64,000 nucleotides of DNA from SAR86 cluster bacterium (GCA_023703535.1 CP097967.1:222001-286000), one strand, 5' to 3'. Shown: positions 9,049 through 19,677, counted from the first letter of the stretch. The notes: generated by a model from the letters alone, not told the origin. Translations and numbers: made by a program.

Positions 9049-12000
9049 AAGAGATGATATTAAGACAATATTGATCGTAGGCTCGGGCCCAATAATAATT
9101 GGTCAGGCTTGTGAGTTCGATTATTCAGGAACTCAAGCGTGTAAGGCACTTCGTGAACATGGTTATAGGGTTGTTTTGGTTAATTCTAATCCTGCAACAA
9201 TTATGACTGATCCTGAGATTGCTGATGCAACGTATATAGAGCCTGTTAACTGGAAAACTTTAGAAAAAATAATTGCCAAAGAAAAGCCTGATGCAATATT
9301 GCCTACCATGGGAGGACAAACAGGATTAAATGTTTCTTTAGATCTTGCTACCAAAGGAATATTAAAAAAATATTCAGTTGAAATGATAGGGGCTAATCAA
9401 GATGCTATTGATAACGCTGAGGATAGAGAAAAATTTGATACTTGCATGAAAGAACTTGGGTTGGAAACACCAAAATCAGGATTTGCACATTCTATGGAAG
9501 ATGCATGGAAAATACAAAAAGAGATTGGATTGCCATGTGTTATTAGGCCTTCTTTTACTCTTGGTGGAACAGGAGGAGGAATAGCATATAACTTTAAGGA
9601 ATTTGAAGAAATTTGTTTGAATGGTTTAAAGCTTTCTCCAACCAATGAACTTTTAATAGACGAATCTCTAGTCGGTTGGAAAGAATTTGAGATGGAAGTT
9701 GTAAGGGATAAAAATGATAACTGCATAATCGTTTGCTCTATAGAAAATATTGACCCAATGGGAGTACATACTGGAGATTCAATTACAGTTGCGCCCGCTC
9801 AAACTCTTACAGATAAAGAGTACCAAAAAATGAGAGATGCATCGTTTAAGATTTTAAGAAAAATAGGAGTTGAAACTGGTGGTTCAAATGTTCAATTCGC
9901 GATAAATCCAGAAGATGGTCGAATGGTTGTTATTGAAATGAACCCAAGGGTTAGTCGTTCATCAGCATTGGCCTCAAAAGCTACAGGTTTTCCTATTGCA
10001 AAAATAGCAGCTCTTTTAGCTGTTGGTTACACCTTGGATGAACTAAAAAATGATATTACAAATGGTAAAACCCCAGCATCATTTGAACCCTCAATTGACT
10101 ACGTTGTAACAAAAATACCAAGATTTAATTTTGAAAAATTTCCAGAAACAGACCCTAGACTTACAACGCAGATGAAGTCCGTTGGAGAGGTAATGGCAAT
10201 TGGTAGAAATTTCCAAGAGTCATTTCAAAAAGCTATAAGGTCTATGGAAAACGGTCTTATGGGTTTAGAAACTGTTCTTAAGGATACAGAGGGAAATGGA
10301 TCCTTAAAGCTAGAGTTAACAACACCTGGGGAGAGAAGGCTGTGGTACATTGCTGATGCTTTCAGAAGAGGCTGGAAAATGGAAGAAATATTTGAATCAT
10401 GTGGTGTTGACCCATGGTTTTTATATCAGATAAAAGATTTAGTTCTTGATGAAGCAAAATTAAAAGCAAGCAAAATTGAAGAACTGAATAAAAAAGAGTT
10501 ATTGAGACTCAAAAGAAAAGGTTTTTCTGATAAAAGAATAGCGGATTTATTAAATGTTGATGAGGTAGAAATAAGAGACTTAAGGACAGCTCATAAAGTT
10601 CATCCGACTTTTAAAAGAGTTGATTCATGTGCTGCAGAATTTGAAAGCTCAACAAACTATCTATATTCAACTTATGATTTCGAGAATGAATCTATTGAAT
10701 CAAAAAATAAGAAAATAATAGTTTTAGGAAGCGGCCCTAATCGTATTGGACAAGGCATTGAATTTGATTATTGCTGTGTACAAGCTGCGTTAGCTTTCAG
10801 AGAAGAGGGTATAGAAACAATAATGATTAATTCAAATCCTGAGACTGTGTCAACAGATTTTGATGTATCAGATAAATTGTACTTCGAACCTATAGTAAGT
10901 GAGGACGTTCTAGAAATTATTAGACATGAAAAACCTGAGGGAGTTGTGGTTCAATTTGGGGGCCAAACACCTCTTAAACTCACAGATGAGTTGCAAAAAA
11001 ATGGTATAAAGATTTTAGGCACTCCTCCAGAATCAATAGATATTGCTGAGAATAGAGAAAAATTTAAAGCTTTTTTGTCAGACTTTAATTTTTTACAACC
11101 TGAAAATGCTGCTGCTAAAAATGAATCTGAGGTTTTCAAATCAGTAGAAAATCTTGGCTATCCAGTCATAGTGAGGCCTTCCTATGTTTTAGGGGGAAGA
11201 GCAATGGAACTTATAGCTACAGAAAATGATTTGAGAAATTACCTTAAAACCATGGTTGAAATTTCTTCTGAAAATCCTTTGCTAATTGAAAAGTTTCTAG
11301 ATGATGCTCTTGAATTAGATATCGATGTTGTATGCGATGGTGAAAAGGTTTTAGTTGGTGGAATACTGCAACATATCGAAGAGGCTGGTATTCACTCTGG
11401 GGATTCAGCTTGTTCTTTCCCTCCTTATAGTGTGGGTGATGACCAATTACAGATTTTAAAAAAAGAAATTAAAGCTATTGCAAGAAAGTTAAATGTTGTG
11501 GGCCTCATGAACGCTCAGGTCGCAATTAAGAATAATAACCTTTACATGATTGAGGTGAATCCAAGAGCTTCAAGAACAATTCCATTTTTATCAAAGTGTA
11601 TAGGTATTTCTCTAGCAAAAATTGCTTCAAAGGTTATAGCTGGTAAGTCATTAAAAGACCTAGGTATTACTGCTGAAATTCTACCAACAAGTTATGCAGT
11701 AAAGGCACCAGTCTTTCCATTTAATAAATTTAGAAAAGTTGATCCTATTCTTGGGCCTGAAATGAAATCAACTGGAGAAGTAATGGGAAGAGGTAAAACT
11801 TTTGGAGAAGCATTTGGAAAATCAATGATGGGAGCTGGACAGTTAATTCCCTCCGAGGGTAATGTTTTTATAAGTGTAAAAGACGAAGATAAATCACAAC
11901 TAAAAACACTTTGTACAAAACTAAAAGGTCTAGGTTTCAAATTTATTGCAACAAAAGGAACAGGATCGAAAATGAAAGAAGATGGTTTTGAAGTTAAAAT

Positions 12001-12241
12001 AATAAATAAGGTTATGGAAGGAAGGCCGCACATTGTCGATGCAATTTTAAATAATGAAGTGTCTATGGTTATTAATACAACTGAGGGTCGACAATCTATA
12101 AAAGATTCCTACTCGATACGAAGATCTGCTTTAGAACATAGTGTTTTTCTCACAACAACAATTTCAGGAGGTTTTGCAATAGTTGAGTCGCTAGAACAAG
12201 GGGAGAAAGTTTGGTCATATGATGCTCTTCAAAATTCATAG
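9041..12241 (+). CDS. carB: Carbamoyl-phosphate synthase large subunit
   Basis: Synthetase subunit: phosphorylates bicarbonate, condenses it with ammonia from CarA and phosphorylates carbamate. The 1066 residues are full length. Two homologous ATP-grasp halves are visible, each with a pre-ATP-grasp motif ([19 protein letters not shown] near residue 11 and [19 protein letters not shown] near 562). Matching metal and ATP-binding segments are [20 protein letters not shown] and [20 protein letters not shown]-terminal MGS-like allosteric domain (about 935-1066) contains the [20 protein letters not shown] region. The start ATG lies inside the carA 3' end, and greA starts 2 bases after the stop. Confidence 0.98.
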   Translation: MPKRDDIKTILIVGSGPIIIGQACEFDYSGTQACKALREHGYRVVLVNSNPATIMTDPEIADATYIEPVNWKTLEKIIAKEKPDAILPTMGGQTGLNVSLDLATKGILKKYSVEMIGANQDAIDNAEDREKFDTCMKELGLETPKSGFAHSMEDAWKIQKEIGLPCVIRPSFTLGGTGGGIAYNFKEFEEICLNGLKLSPTNELLIDESLVGWKEFEMEVVRDKNDNCIIVCSIENIDPMGVHTGDSITVAPAQTLTDKEYQKMRDASFKILRKIGVETGGSNVQFAINPEDGRMVVIEMNPRVSRSSALASKATGFPIAKIAALLAVGYTLDELKNDITNGKTPASFEPSIDYVVTKIPRFNFEKFPETDPRLTTQMKSVGEVMAIGRNFQESFQKAIRSMENGLMGLETVLKDTEGNGSLKLELTTPGERRLWYIADAFRRGWKMEEIFESCGVDPWFLYQIKDLVLDEAKLKASKIEELNKKELLRLKRKGFSDKRIADLLNVDEVEIRDLRTAHKVHPTFKRVDSCAAEFESSTNYLYSTYDFENESIESKNKKIIVLGSGPNRIGQGIEFDYCCVQAALAFREEGIETIMINSNPETVSTDFDVSDKLYFEPIVSEDVLEIIRHEKPEGVVVQFGGQTPLKLTDELQKNGIKILGTPPESIDIAENREKFKAFLSDFNFLQPENAAAKNESEVFKSVENLGYPVIVRPSYVLGGRAMELIATENDLRNYLKTMVEISSENPLLIEKFLDDALELDIDVVCDGEKVLVGGILQHIEEAGIHSGDSACSFPPYSVGDDQLQILKKEIKAIARKLNVVGLMNAQVAIKNNNLYMIEVNPRASRTIPFLSKCIGISLAKIASKVIAGKSLKDLGITAEILPTSYAVKAPVFPFNKFRKVDPILGPEMKSTGEVMGRGKTFGEAFGKSMMGAGQLIPSEGNVFISVKDEDKSQLKTLCTKLKGLGFKFIATKGTGSKMKEDGFEVKIINKVMEGRPHIVDAILNNEVSMVINTTEGRQSIKDSYSIRRSALEHSVFLTTTISGGFAIVESLEQGEKVWSYDALQNS

Positions 12242-12243
12242 CT

Positions 12244-12720
12244 ATGGATAAGAAACCTATTACTCCCGAGGGTCATAAAAGGCTTAAGGATGAGCTTGAT
12301 TACATTAAGAATATTAAACGTCAAGACATCATAGACGCAATTTCAGAAGCAAGAGCTCATGGAGATTTAAAAGAAAATGCTGAGTATCATGCTGCTAGGG
12401 AGGAACAAGGTTTGAATGAGGCAAGAATTAGAGAAATTGAAGAGGCTTTATCTCTATCAACAGTAATTGAGTACAAAGATTTAGGGAATGAAAACATAGT
12501 AAAGTTTGGCAGTCTGGTAACAATACTTGATCTAGATTCATCCGAGAAAAAAACATATCAAATTGTAGGTGAGTTTGAAGCTGATATTGATAACAATACT
12601 ATTTCAATTACAACACCAATTGGCAAAGCTCTGCTTAAGAAAGAGGCTGGAGATGTAGTCGAAGTTGATACACCTAGTGGATTAAAAGAATTTGAAATAC
12701 TTGAAATCAAAGTAAGTTGA
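12244..12720 (+). CDS. greA: Transcription elongation factor GreA
   Basis: Rescues backtracked RNA polymerase by stimulating its intrinsic transcript cleavage. The 158 residues are normal length. The N-terminal coiled coil (about residues 1-75) carries the acidic tip (ARAHGDLKENAEYHAAREEQ), including the conserved D-L-x-E-N-A-E-Y residues. The C-terminal FKBP-like domain includes FGSLVTILDLD and TPIGKALLKKEAGDVVEV. It sits between carB and rlmE. In relatives yhbY usually separates greA from rlmE; here greA and the rlmE start overlap by 4 bases. Confidence 0.97.
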   Translation: MDKKPITPEGHKRLKDELDYIKNIKRQDIIDAISEARAHGDLKENAEYHAAREEQGLNEARIREIEEALSLSTVIEYKDLGNENIVKFGSLVTILDLDSSEKKTYQIVGEFEADIDNNTISITTPIGKALLKKEAGDVVEVDTPSGLKEFEILEIKVS

Positions 12721-13295
12721 AAGATTTTTCAGATAATTGGGCAGAAAAAGCCAAAAAACTTGGCTATAGATCAAGAGCAAGCTTCAAGCTTGACCAAATT
12801 GAAAACAAGTACAAAATTATTTCCAGATCAGATTTAATTTTTGAACTTGGCTCAGCGCCAGGAGGATGGTCGCAAATAATATCTAAGCATATGAAAAAGG
12901 AATCAAAATGTTTTTCTTTTGACCTTCTTTCAATGAGTGAGGTAAAAAATATTTCCTTTTTTCAAAAAGATATAACTTCGAGTGAATTTAACTCACTGGC
13001 TAAAAATTATTTTAACGAAGTTGATTTAGTTCTGAGTGATATGTCTGTAAATTTATCTGGAATTAGTATAAAAGATGAAGAAGAGAATAAAGAATTGAAC
13101 TATTCCACCATTAATCTATCAAAAAAGTTACTAAAAAAACGAGGAAATTTATTAATTAAGACTTTTAATAATAGGAATCTTCCTGAAATAAAAAGTCTTT
13201 TTAAGGGTCTATTTAATAAAGTTATAGCAGAAAAACCACCTGCTTCAAAAACTTCTTCGAAAGAGGTTTATTTGTTAGGATTAGACCTTAAATAA
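12717..13295 (+). CDS. rlmE: 23S rRNA 2'-O-ribose methyltransferase (U2552)
   Basis: FtsJ/RrmJ-type SAM-dependent methyltransferase that modifies U2552 in the peptidyl-transferase A loop of 23S rRNA. The 192 residues are slightly short. The catalytic K-D-K-E tetrad is readable: Lys in YRSRASFKLDQI, Asp in VLSDMSVNLSG, Lys in NLLIKTFNN and Glu in TSSKEVYLLG. The SAM-binding motif is ELGSAPGGWSQ. The only sensible start is TTG at 12717, whose bases overlap the greA stop (TTGA); no ATG occurs before the conserved region. It is followed by ftsH after 6 bases. Confidence 0.93.
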   Translation: MKDFSDNWAEKAKKLGYRSRASFKLDQIENKYKIISRSDLIFELGSAPGGWSQIISKHMKKESKCFSFDLLSMSEVKNISFFQKDITSSEFNSLAKNYFNEVDLVLSDMSVNLSGISIKDEEENKELNYSTINLSKKLLKKRGNLLIKTFNNRNLPEIKSLFKGLFNKVIAEKPPASKTSSKEVYLLGLDLK

Positions 13296-13301
13296 ATAAT
13301 T

Positions 13302-15209
13302 ATGAAAAATTTGGGGAAAAACATCTTTTTTTGGCTGATAGTTGGAAGCTTGGCTTTCATGCTATTAGAAAACTATCAAATGGGAGCTTCGAAAGAAGAG
13401 CTTTCATTTACTGAATTCAAAAACGAAGTTAAAGCAAAAAAAGTTAAATCAATTGTTTATAAGAAAGACAGAGAGACAATTGAAGGTGAGAGACTAAATG
13501 GAACAAAATTCACTACTAATGCTCCAGTTTACTTAATTGATGATGATCTTCGATTAAGTATTAAAGAGGCAGATGTTGCAGAGACTGTTGAAAAAGTAGA
13601 ACAGCCAAAGTGGTGGACACAGTTACTTGTAGGAGCTTTTCCTTTGCTTCTATTATTGGGCATTTTCTTTTTATTCATGAGACAGATGCAGGGAGGTGTT
13701 GGAGGTAAAGGTGGCCCAATGACTTTTGGTAGAAGCAAAGCAAAACTACTGGATGGCGGACATGTAAAAACAAATTTCTCAGATGTTGCAGGATGCGAAG
13801 AAGCAAAAGACGATGTAAAAGAGCTTGTAGATTTCCTCAAAGATCCAGCTAAGTTTATAAAAGTCGGAGGCAAAATACCTAGAGGTATTCTTATGGTAGG
13901 GCCTCCTGGAACAGGTAAAACTCTTTTGGCTAGAGCAGTTGCTGGTGAAGCAAAAGTTCCATTTTTCACTATCTCAGGTTCTGATTTTGTTGAAATGTTT
14001 GTCGGAGTTGGAGCTTCAAGAGTGAGAGATATGTTTGAGCAAGCAAAAAAACATTCTCCATGCATAGTCTTTATTGACGAAATAGATGCAGTAGGAAGGC
14101 ATAGAGGCGCAGGACTTGGAGGTGGTCACGATGAAAGAGAGCAAACCTTAAATCAACTTTTAGTCGAAATGGATGGGTTTGAAGAAAACCTTGGTGTAAT
14201 AGTAATTGCAGCCACCAATAGACCAGATGTATTAGATCCAGCACTTTTGAGACCAGGTAGGTTCGATCGTCAGGTTATGGTTGGTTTGCCAGATATTAAA
14301 GGAAGAGAGCAAATCTTAAATGTACATCTTAAAAAAGTCCCAATAGATAAAACTGTAAATTCTGAAGTGATTGCTAGAGGCACCCCAGGTTTCTCTGGAG
14401 CGGATTTAGCCAATTTAGTAAATGAGGCTGCATTACTGGCTGCAAGGAATAATGTAAAAAAAGTTAGCCAATCTGAACTTGATTATGCTAAGGACAAAAT
14501 AATGATGGGAGCTGAAAGAAAATCAATGATTCTTAATGACGAAACTAAAAGAATTACAGCATATCATGAGGCTGGACATGCAATAGTAGGTCTCAATTTG
14601 CCAGATCATGATCCGGTTTATAAAGTAACTATCATTCCAAGAGGGGGAGCCCTTGGTGTAACGATGTTTCTTCCAGAAGAAGATATTTACATGAAATCTA
14701 AGAAAGCAATTCTAAGTCAAATCACCACACTTTTTGGAGGCAGGGTTGCGGAAGAGATAATTAACGGCAAAGAGGCAATTACAACCGGAGCGTCAAATGA
14801 TATTGAGAGAGCCAGCGAGTTGGCAAGAAACATGGTAACTAAATGGGGATTCTCTGAAGAGCTTGGTACTCTTAAATATGACGATGAGGACGAGAGCCCT
14901 TTTTTAGGAAGAACAGCAGCATCTAAAAAAAGAACATTTTCAGACGAGACAGCACAAAAAATAGACTTTGAAGTTAGATCAATTATTCAAACATGCTATG
15001 AAAAAGCTGGAACTATCCTTTCAAAAAATCTTGATAAACTTCATAATATGGCGGATGCACTCTTGAAATATGAAACTATAGATCAAGAGCAGATCTCAGA
15101 TATAATGGCTGGAGCATTTCCGAGGGAGAAAAATGATGACAATCAAAAGGGAAAGGAAAATAATAAAGTTAAAACATCTTCAAGCTCTAAACCTGTCCAA
15201 GATTCTTAA
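13302..15209 (+). CDS. ftsH: ATP-dependent zinc metalloprotease FtsH
   Basis: Membrane-anchored AAA+ protease that degrades unneeded membrane and short-lived cytosolic proteins; in E. coli it sets LPS level through LpxC. It has 635 residues. There are two N-terminal membrane segments (about 8-27 and 105-128) flanking a periplasmic domain. The Walker A is GPPGTGKT near residue 200, Walker B is [13 protein letters not shown], and the second region of homology is [17 protein letters not shown]. The zinc site is HEAGH near residue 423, with the third ligand Asp expected in the ASNDIERA region. It is followed directly by glmM, without the folP gene found here in most gammaproteobacteria. Confidence 0.98.
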   Translation: MKNLGKNIFFWLIVGSLAFMLLENYQMGASKEELSFTEFKNEVKAKKVKSIVYKKDRETIEGERLNGTKFTTNAPVYLIDDDLRLSIKEADVAETVEKVEQPKWWTQLLVGAFPLLLLLGIFFLFMRQMQGGVGGKGGPMTFGRSKAKLLDGGHVKTNFSDVAGCEEAKDDVKELVDFLKDPAKFIKVGGKIPRGILMVGPPGTGKTLLARAVAGEAKVPFFTISGSDFVEMFVGVGASRVRDMFEQAKKHSPCIVFIDEIDAVGRHRGAGLGGGHDEREQTLNQLLVEMDGFEENLGVIVIAATNRPDVLDPALLRPGRFDRQVMVGLPDIKGREQILNVHLKKVPIDKTVNSEVIARGTPGFSGADLANLVNEAALLAARNNVKKVSQSELDYAKDKIMMGAERKSMILNDETKRITAYHEAGHAIVGLNLPDHDPVYKVTIIPRGGALGVTMFLPEEDIYMKSKKAILSQITTLFGGRVAEEIINGKEAITTGASNDIERASELARNMVTKWGFSEELGTLKYDDEDESPFLGRTAASKKRTFSDETAQKIDFEVRSIIQTCYEKAGTILSKNLDKLHNMADALLKYETIDQEQISDIMAGAFPREKNDDNQKGKENNKVKTSSSSKPVQDS

Positions 15210-15212
15210 GAC

Positions 15213-16526
15213 ATGAAATATGGTACTGACGGGTTCAGAGGCCCAGTTGATACACATGTAACTTCTGAGTTTTGTCTAAAACTTGGCTTTCACACTGGCT
15301 GTTTGTTAAAAGATAAAGGATATGAATCAGTAATTATTGGAAAAGATACAAGAGTTTCAGGTTATATGCTTGAGTCAGCTTTACAAGCAGGTTTTATTTC
15401 GGCGGGCATTGATGTAAAACTTGCTGGACCTATTCCTACTCCAGCAGTATCTTTTTTAACATCAACTTATTCAGGACAATTCGGAGTTGTAATAAGCGCA
15501 AGTCACAATCCTTTCCAAGATAATGGAATTAAGTTTTTTAACCGGCATGGAAGAAAAATTTCTGAGGAATTTGAAAACTTAATTACAGAAAAAGTTAATT
15601 TACCTATTAAGCCTGTACCTGTATCAAAGTTAGGAAAAGCCTTCAGGATTGATAGTGCAACGGGCAGATACATTGAATATTGTAAAAGTACATTAAGAGG
15701 AGCTTCGAATTTAAGAGGTTCAACTATACTTGTTGATGCTGCCCATGGTGCGAATTATAAAATTACACCTATGTTATTAGAAGAGTTAGGTGCAAAAGTT
15801 ATAAGAATAAATTGTGAGCCTGACGGATTTAATATAAACAAGGCAAGTGCAGTCTTGGAGCAGGATAAATTTAAAAAATATGCAAAGGAATATGAATTTG
15901 ATTTCTGTGCAGCTGTTGACGGTGATGGAGACAGATTAGTTTTATCAGATGGCTCCGGAAATGTTTTCAATGGTGATGATGTTATTTACACAATAGCAAA
16001 AAGAAATAAGTCACAAGCTAAAGATAAATCAGATGCTGTTGTTGGCACTGATATGACAAATGAGGGTGTAGTTGAAGCTTTAGGTAAAATAGGCATTAAT
16101 TTTTTTAGAACTAAAGTTGGAGATAAGTACATTTCCCGTGAATTAGTAAGCAGAGATTTAAATCTTGGAGGAGAGACTTCAGGACATATAATTCAAAGAG
16201 AGTTCTCGGAGAGTGGTGATGCAAATATTGCTTTAATTCAGTCTCTAGCAGCTTTAAAAGAACTTGAAACAACACTTAAAGACATTCAAAGCAAAATAGA
16301 TTACAAACCAAATATTTTAGAGACTATTAAGGTTGATGATCAAAATATCGTTGAAAATGAAGCATTTAAAGATTCTGTTAGCTCAATAGAGAAAAAATTT
16401 CCAAGTTCAAGAATTTCTGTTAGGAAATCAGGAACAGAAATTTCAAAAATAAGGGTTATGGTGGAATCAAATTCTGATGACGAGGTAAAAACTGTTCTTG
16501 AAGAAATTAAAAGTTTAGTTGTGTAA
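15213..16526 (+). CDS. glmM: Phosphoglucosamine mutase
   Basis: Interconverts glucosamine-6-phosphate and glucosamine-1-phosphate on the way to UDP-GlcNAc for peptidoglycan and LPS. The 437 residues are close to the usual 445. The active-site phosphoserine loop SASHNPFQDNG is at about residues 95-105 and the metal-binding loop is DGDGDR (about 236-241). The sugar-specificity loop is GGETSGH and the phosphate-binding loop is VRKSGTEISKIRVM near the C-terminus. The stop shares one base with the tpiA start. It lies in the conserved ftsH-(folP)-glmM-tpiA-secG order with folP missing. Confidence 0.96.
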   Translation: MKYGTDGFRGPVDTHVTSEFCLKLGFHTGCLLKDKGYESVIIGKDTRVSGYMLESALQAGFISAGIDVKLAGPIPTPAVSFLTSTYSGQFGVVISASHNPFQDNGIKFFNRHGRKISEEFENLITEKVNLPIKPVPVSKLGKAFRIDSATGRYIEYCKSTLRGASNLRGSTILVDAAHGANYKITPMLLEELGAKVIRINCEPDGFNINKASAVLEQDKFKKYAKEYEFDFCAAVDGDGDRLVLSDGSGNVFNGDDVIYTIAKRNKSQAKDKSDAVVGTDMTNEGVVEALGKIGINFFRTKVGDKYISRELVSRDLNLGGETSGHIIQREFSESGDANIALIQSLAALKELETTLKDIQSKIDYKPNILETIKVDDQNIVENEAFKDSVSSIEKKFPSSRISVRKSGTEISKIRVMVESNSDDEVKTVLEEIKSLVV

Positions 16527-17218
16527 TGTCAAAAATTATAATTGCTAATTTCAAAGCGAACGGTTGCAAAGAATTTTTTAATAACTGGTTTTCAGATTTT
16601 AAAAACGACTCTCAAAACCAAATATTATTAGCCCCTCCATCAGTATATTTAGATTTTTTTTCCACAAAAAAACTTAACTTTGAGTTGTGTTCTCAAAATG
16701 TTTGTGAATTTGAAGAAGGTCCGTTCACATCTCAACATACTGCTTCTATGCTTTTGGATTTAGGTGTAAAAAGTTGCATTATAGGCCATTCAGAATCTAG
16801 AAAGCTGCTAAAGGAGGAAGATCATCAAATATTCGAAAAATTTCAAAAATTAAATAGTAAAAAAATAAGACCTATTGTTTGTATCGGAGAGCCATTGGAA
16901 ATTAGAGAAAATAATAAAGTTAAAGACTACATTAGACAGCAAACAGAAAAATTTCATGATTTTGAAGAGGAGATAATTTTTGGTTACGAGCCATTATGGG
17001 CTATAGGAACAGGCAAAGTACCAAAATTAGATGAAATTGAAGAAGCAGCAAAAACTATAAAAGAATTTTGCGGAGAAAATAAGACAATTCTTTATGGTGG
17101 AAGCATAAATAGCAGTAATTGTAAGGATATCTTGAAACTTAAAGAAATTGATGGTGCTTTGGTGGGAGGAGCTTCACTTAATCCTAAAGAATTTGCTATG
17201 ATAGCGCAGTCATGCTGA
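16526..17218 (+). CDS. tpiA: Triosephosphate isomerase
   Basis: Glycolytic/gluconeogenic enzyme interconverting dihydroxyacetone phosphate and glyceraldehyde-3-phosphate. It has 230 residues against roughly 250 in E. coli, so it is compact but complete. The substrate Lys is in ANFKANG (usually NWKMNG, so the Trp and Met are replaced). The catalytic His is in IIGHSESR, the catalytic Glu in GYEPLWAIGTG, and the phosphate loop is YGGSINSSN with GALVGGASL. It overlaps secG by 7 bases. Confidence 0.95.
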   Translation: MSKIIIANFKANGCKEFFNNWFSDFKNDSQNQILLAPPSVYLDFFSTKKLNFELCSQNVCEFEEGPFTSQHTASMLLDLGVKSCIIGHSESRKLLKEEDHQIFEKFQKLNSKKIRPIVCIGEPLEIRENNKVKDYIRQQTEKFHDFEEEIIFGYEPLWAIGTGKVPKLDEIEEAAKTIKEFCGENKTILYGGSINSSNCKDILKLKEIDGALVGGASLNPKEFAMIAQSC

Positions 17219-17499
17219 TAAAAGTTATTTTAGTTATTCTAGGAGTGCTTATTGTTGCATCTGTTTTAATGCAACAAGGCAAAGGTTCTGATTTAGGTTC
17301 TGCCTTTGGTGGCGGTAGTTCAGATTCTTTATTTGGCCCTTTAGGACCATCTAATTTTTTATCTCAACTAACTTGGGGCTTAACTGCTGTATTCTTTATT
17401 CTTTGTCTCACTTTGGCTTACCTTTCAAAAGAAGACCTTTCTCTCAACATTCAAGAAGAACAAATTGAGGAGGTTCAAGAAGAACCACCAGTTGAGTAA
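17212..17499 (+). CDS. secG: Preprotein translocase subunit SecG
   Basis: Small accessory subunit of the SecYEG channel that assists SecA-driven protein export. It has 95 residues with two membrane segments (about 3-20 and 52-72). The characteristic cytosolic loop reads MQQGKGSDLGSAFGGGSSDS followed by LFGPLGPSNF. An acidic tail (EEQIEEVQEEPPVE) ends the protein. ATG 17212 lies within the tpiA end. Its stop is only 3 bases from the CCA end of a tRNA-Leu gene on the opposite strand, so any readthrough makes antisense to that tRNA. Confidence 0.93.
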   Translation: MLIKVILVILGVLIVASVLMQQGKGSDLGSAFGGGSSDSLFGPLGPSNFLSQLTWGLTAVFFILCLTLAYLSKEDLSLNIQEEQIEEVQEEPPVE

Positions 17500-17502
17500 A
17501 TT

Positions 17503-17588
17503 TGGTGCCGAAGGAGGGACTTGAACCCTCACAAGCAAAGCTCACTACCCCCTCAAGATAGCGCGTCTACCAATTCCGCCACTTCGGC
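17503..17588 (-). tRNA. tRNA-Leu(GAG)
   Basis: An 86-base class II tRNA read on the minus strand. The acceptor arms GCCGAAG and CTTCGGC pair perfectly and are followed by A and an encoded CCA. The D-arm contains AATTGGTAGACGC. The anticodon stem-loop is CTATC-TTGAGGG-GGTAG, giving anticodon GAG. A long variable arm identifies Leu, and the T arm is GAGGG-TTCAAGT-CCCTC. In E. coli and Pseudomonas the tRNA-Leu after secG points the same way as secG; here it is inverted and convergent with secG. Confidence 0.97.
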
Positions 17589-17596
17589 TTTACTAA

Positions 17597-17626
17597 ATTA
17601 TATTCCATAAGTATTGACGATTTTAA
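17597..17626 (-). promoter_or_regulatory. Predicted sigma70 promoter for tRNA-Leu
   Basis: On the minus strand, TTAAAA (complement of 17621-17626) lies 18 bases upstream of a perfect TATAAT (complement of 17597-17602). The tRNA 5' end is 8 bases after the -10 box, which is the expected distance to a start site at or near the mature end. It faces the initiator-tRNA promoter, and the two overlap in the 17614-17626 interval. Confidence 0.6.
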
Positions 17627-17642
17627 GTCTTTTCACTATCCT
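17614..17642 (+). promoter_or_regulatory. Predicted sigma70 promoter for initiator tRNA-rimP-nusA operon
   Basis: TTGACG at 17614-17619, a 17-base spacer and TATCCT at 17637-17642 match the sigma70 consensus (5/6 and 4/6). The initiator tRNA begins at 17653, about 10 bases after the -10 box, so the primary transcript would have almost no leader. With no further gap before rimP this is the likely promoter of the whole rimP-to-pnp transcript. Confidence 0.65.
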
Positions 17643-17652
17643 TTAACGTCAC

Positions 17653-17729
<77 letters not shown>

Positions 17730-17735
17730 TTAAAG

Positions 17736-18206
17736 ATGATCAAAGAAGATATCAAGCAGCTTTTAGTACCACTGATAGAAAAATCTGGTTGTGAGCTTTG
17801 GGGTCTTGAAATTTCAACACAACAAGGGAGAGGAAAAGTTCTTAGGATTTATATAGACGCTATTCAGGGTGTAAATTTAGATGATTGTGAAAAGGTAAGT
17901 AAGGAGATTGATTATTTTTTTCAATTTGAAGATGTTTTTTCTGACTTTGGAAGTTTTGAAGTGTCTTCACCAGGTCTAGACAGAAGGTTATTTAATTTAC
18001 AACAATGTAAAAATTTTGTCGGAGATGTTGTATCATTAACACTCTTTTCTAAGGTGAATGGCCAGAGAAAGATAAAAGGCGCCCTTCAAGAAGTTTTGGA
18101 TTCAGAGATTTCTGTCAAAACAGAAAAGGGCGAATTATTGCTTGATTTTAGCAATATTGAAAAATGTAAGTTGGATTTAGATTTCCAACTAGGAAAGAAA
18201 AAATGA
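17736..18206 (+). CDS. rimP: Ribosome maturation factor RimP
   Basis: Cytoplasmic factor needed for 30S subunit maturation. It has 156 residues. Conserved segments are LLVPLIEKSGCELWGLEI at the N-terminus, LRIYID, VSKEIDYFF and FEVSSPGLDRRLF, followed by an SH3-like C-terminal domain. I chose ATG 17736 (MIKEDIKQLLV); an open frame continues upstream to 17703 but that part is inside the initiator tRNA. Only 6 bases (ttaaag) separate the tRNA CCA end from the ATG, so there is no proper Shine-Dalgarno site once the tRNA is cut out. It overlaps nusA by 4 bases. Confidence 0.95.
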   Translation: MIKEDIKQLLVPLIEKSGCELWGLEISTQQGRGKVLRIYIDAIQGVNLDDCEKVSKEIDYFFQFEDVFSDFGSFEVSSPGLDRRLFNLQQCKNFVGDVVSLTLFSKVNGQRKIKGALQEVLDSEISVKTEKGELLLDFSNIEKCKLDLDFQLGKKK

Positions 18207-19666
18207 ATAAACAAATTTTAGAAGTTGTATCTGCAGTCTCAATTGAGAAAGATGTGGATAAGGAAATTATATTTGAAGCTTTGGAAGAGGCTATTTCAAG
18301 TGCAACTAAAAAACTAATTGGTGAAATGTCTTTAGTTAATGTAAAAATTAATAGAGATACTGGAGATTATGAGACGTTTAGAGAATGGGATATCGTTGAT
18401 GAAGACGAGCTTGAAGATGAAAGTTTTCAGATTTTAAAAGCAAATGCGAAAGACAAAGATGACAACGGAAAAGTCTCTAAAAAAATTGATAATATTGATT
18501 TTGGCAGAATTTCAGCCCAAGCAGCAAAACAGGTAATAATTCAAAAAGTTCGAGAAGCAGAAAGAACAAAAATCACATCTAAGTATGAAAACCTTATTGG
18601 ACAAGTTGTCTTAGGGCAAATCAAAAGGATTAATAAAGATTTTTTACTTGTGGAAATAGAAGAAGATCTTAATGCTCAAATACCAAGAGATCAGATTATT
18701 CCAGGAGAGATTTTTAAATTGAATGACAGAGTGCGAGCTGTAATCAAAGAAATTATTTCATCACCAAGAGGACCTCAGATAGTACTAAGCAGAACTGATG
18801 ATAGATTAGTAAAAGAGCTTTTCACACAGGAAGTTCCAGAAATTTCTGAGGGCACTATTGAAATTAAATCAATCGCCCGTGATCCAGGGTACAGATCAAA
18901 GATTGCTGTGAAAACATATGATGGAAGAATTGATCCTGTTGGCGCCTGTGTTGGGATGAGAGGATCGAGAGTTCAAGCAGTATCTAACGAAATTGGAAAC
19001 GAAAGAATAGATATATTTATTCATAGTGATAATCCAGCAGAATTTGTGGTCAACTGCTTGTCACCTGTAAAAATATTTTCAATTTTAGTTGATGAGAGGA
19101 CCTCCACATTAATTTTAGAGGTTGAAGAAGAAAATCAAGCTCAAATTATTGGAAAAAATGGGCAAAATTTAAGACTTATGACACAAATGATAGGATGGTC
19201 CTTCCAAGTCTTAAATAAAGAGCAGTTTAAAGAGTATCAAGAATTAAATCTTGCTGAAAAATATAATGAATTAGGAAAAAGGCTTGATTTATCTGAATTT
19301 GAAATAGAGGGTTTAAAAAATGCCGAATTTGAAACTCTTGAGAAGATTGTGGATGCAGACGAAGAATTTTTATCAACAATTTTTAAAACAAAATCAAAGA
19401 TAAGTAATATTAAAGATAAGGCGAATGAGCTACTTCTTCAAGATGCATTCAGCGATGATTTTAATGATCCAACAATGGAGAAAAGTCTTGTTGAATTGTC
19501 AGCGATGTCTAATTCAACACTTAGAGCCCTCAGTGAGAATAATGTAAAAAAACTTGAGGAATTAGCAGAAATGTCTGTTGGTGAGCTAATGGATATTGCT
19601 TCAAAAATAAGCGAATCTGATGCTTCAGCTCTAATAATGGAGGCTCGAAAGCCATGGTTTGAGTAG
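18203..19666 (+). CDS. nusA: Transcription termination/antitermination factor NusA
   Basis: RNA polymerase-binding factor acting in pausing, termination and rRNA antitermination. It has 487 residues, close to E. coli (495). The N-terminal polymerase-binding domain (about 1-125) is followed by an S1 domain starting around GQVVLGQIKRINKDFLLVEI. KH1 contains DPVGACVGMRGSRVQAVSNE and KH2 contains AQIIGKNGQNLRLM. Two C-terminal acidic repeats near residues 360-420 and 435-487 match the gammaproteobacterial type. ATG overlaps the rimP stop by 4 bases. Confidence 0.97.
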   Translation: MNKQILEVVSAVSIEKDVDKEIIFEALEEAISSATKKLIGEMSLVNVKINRDTGDYETFREWDIVDEDELEDESFQILKANAKDKDDNGKVSKKIDNIDFGRISAQAAKQVIIQKVREAERTKITSKYENLIGQVVLGQIKRINKDFLLVEIEEDLNAQIPRDQIIPGEIFKLNDRVRAVIKEIISSPRGPQIVLSRTDDRLVKELFTQEVPEISEGTIEIKSIARDPGYRSKIAVKTYDGRIDPVGACVGMRGSRVQAVSNEIGNERIDIFIHSDNPAEFVVNCLSPVKIFSILVDERTSTLILEVEEENQAQIIGKNGQNLRLMTQMIGWSFQVLNKEQFKEYQELNLAEKYNELGKRLDLSEFEIEGLKNAEFETLEKIVDADEEFLSTIFKTKSKISNIKDKANELLLQDAFSDDFNDPTMEKSLVELSAMSNSTLRALSENNVKKLEELAEMSVGELMDIASKISESDASALIMEARKPWFE

Positions 19667-19677
19667 AGAGGAATTTG

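Noticed and set aside
13529-14065. A 178-codon open frame antisense to ftsH
   Set aside because: The ftsH sense protein is unambiguous; the antisense product is low in recognisable structure and has no ribosome-binding site.
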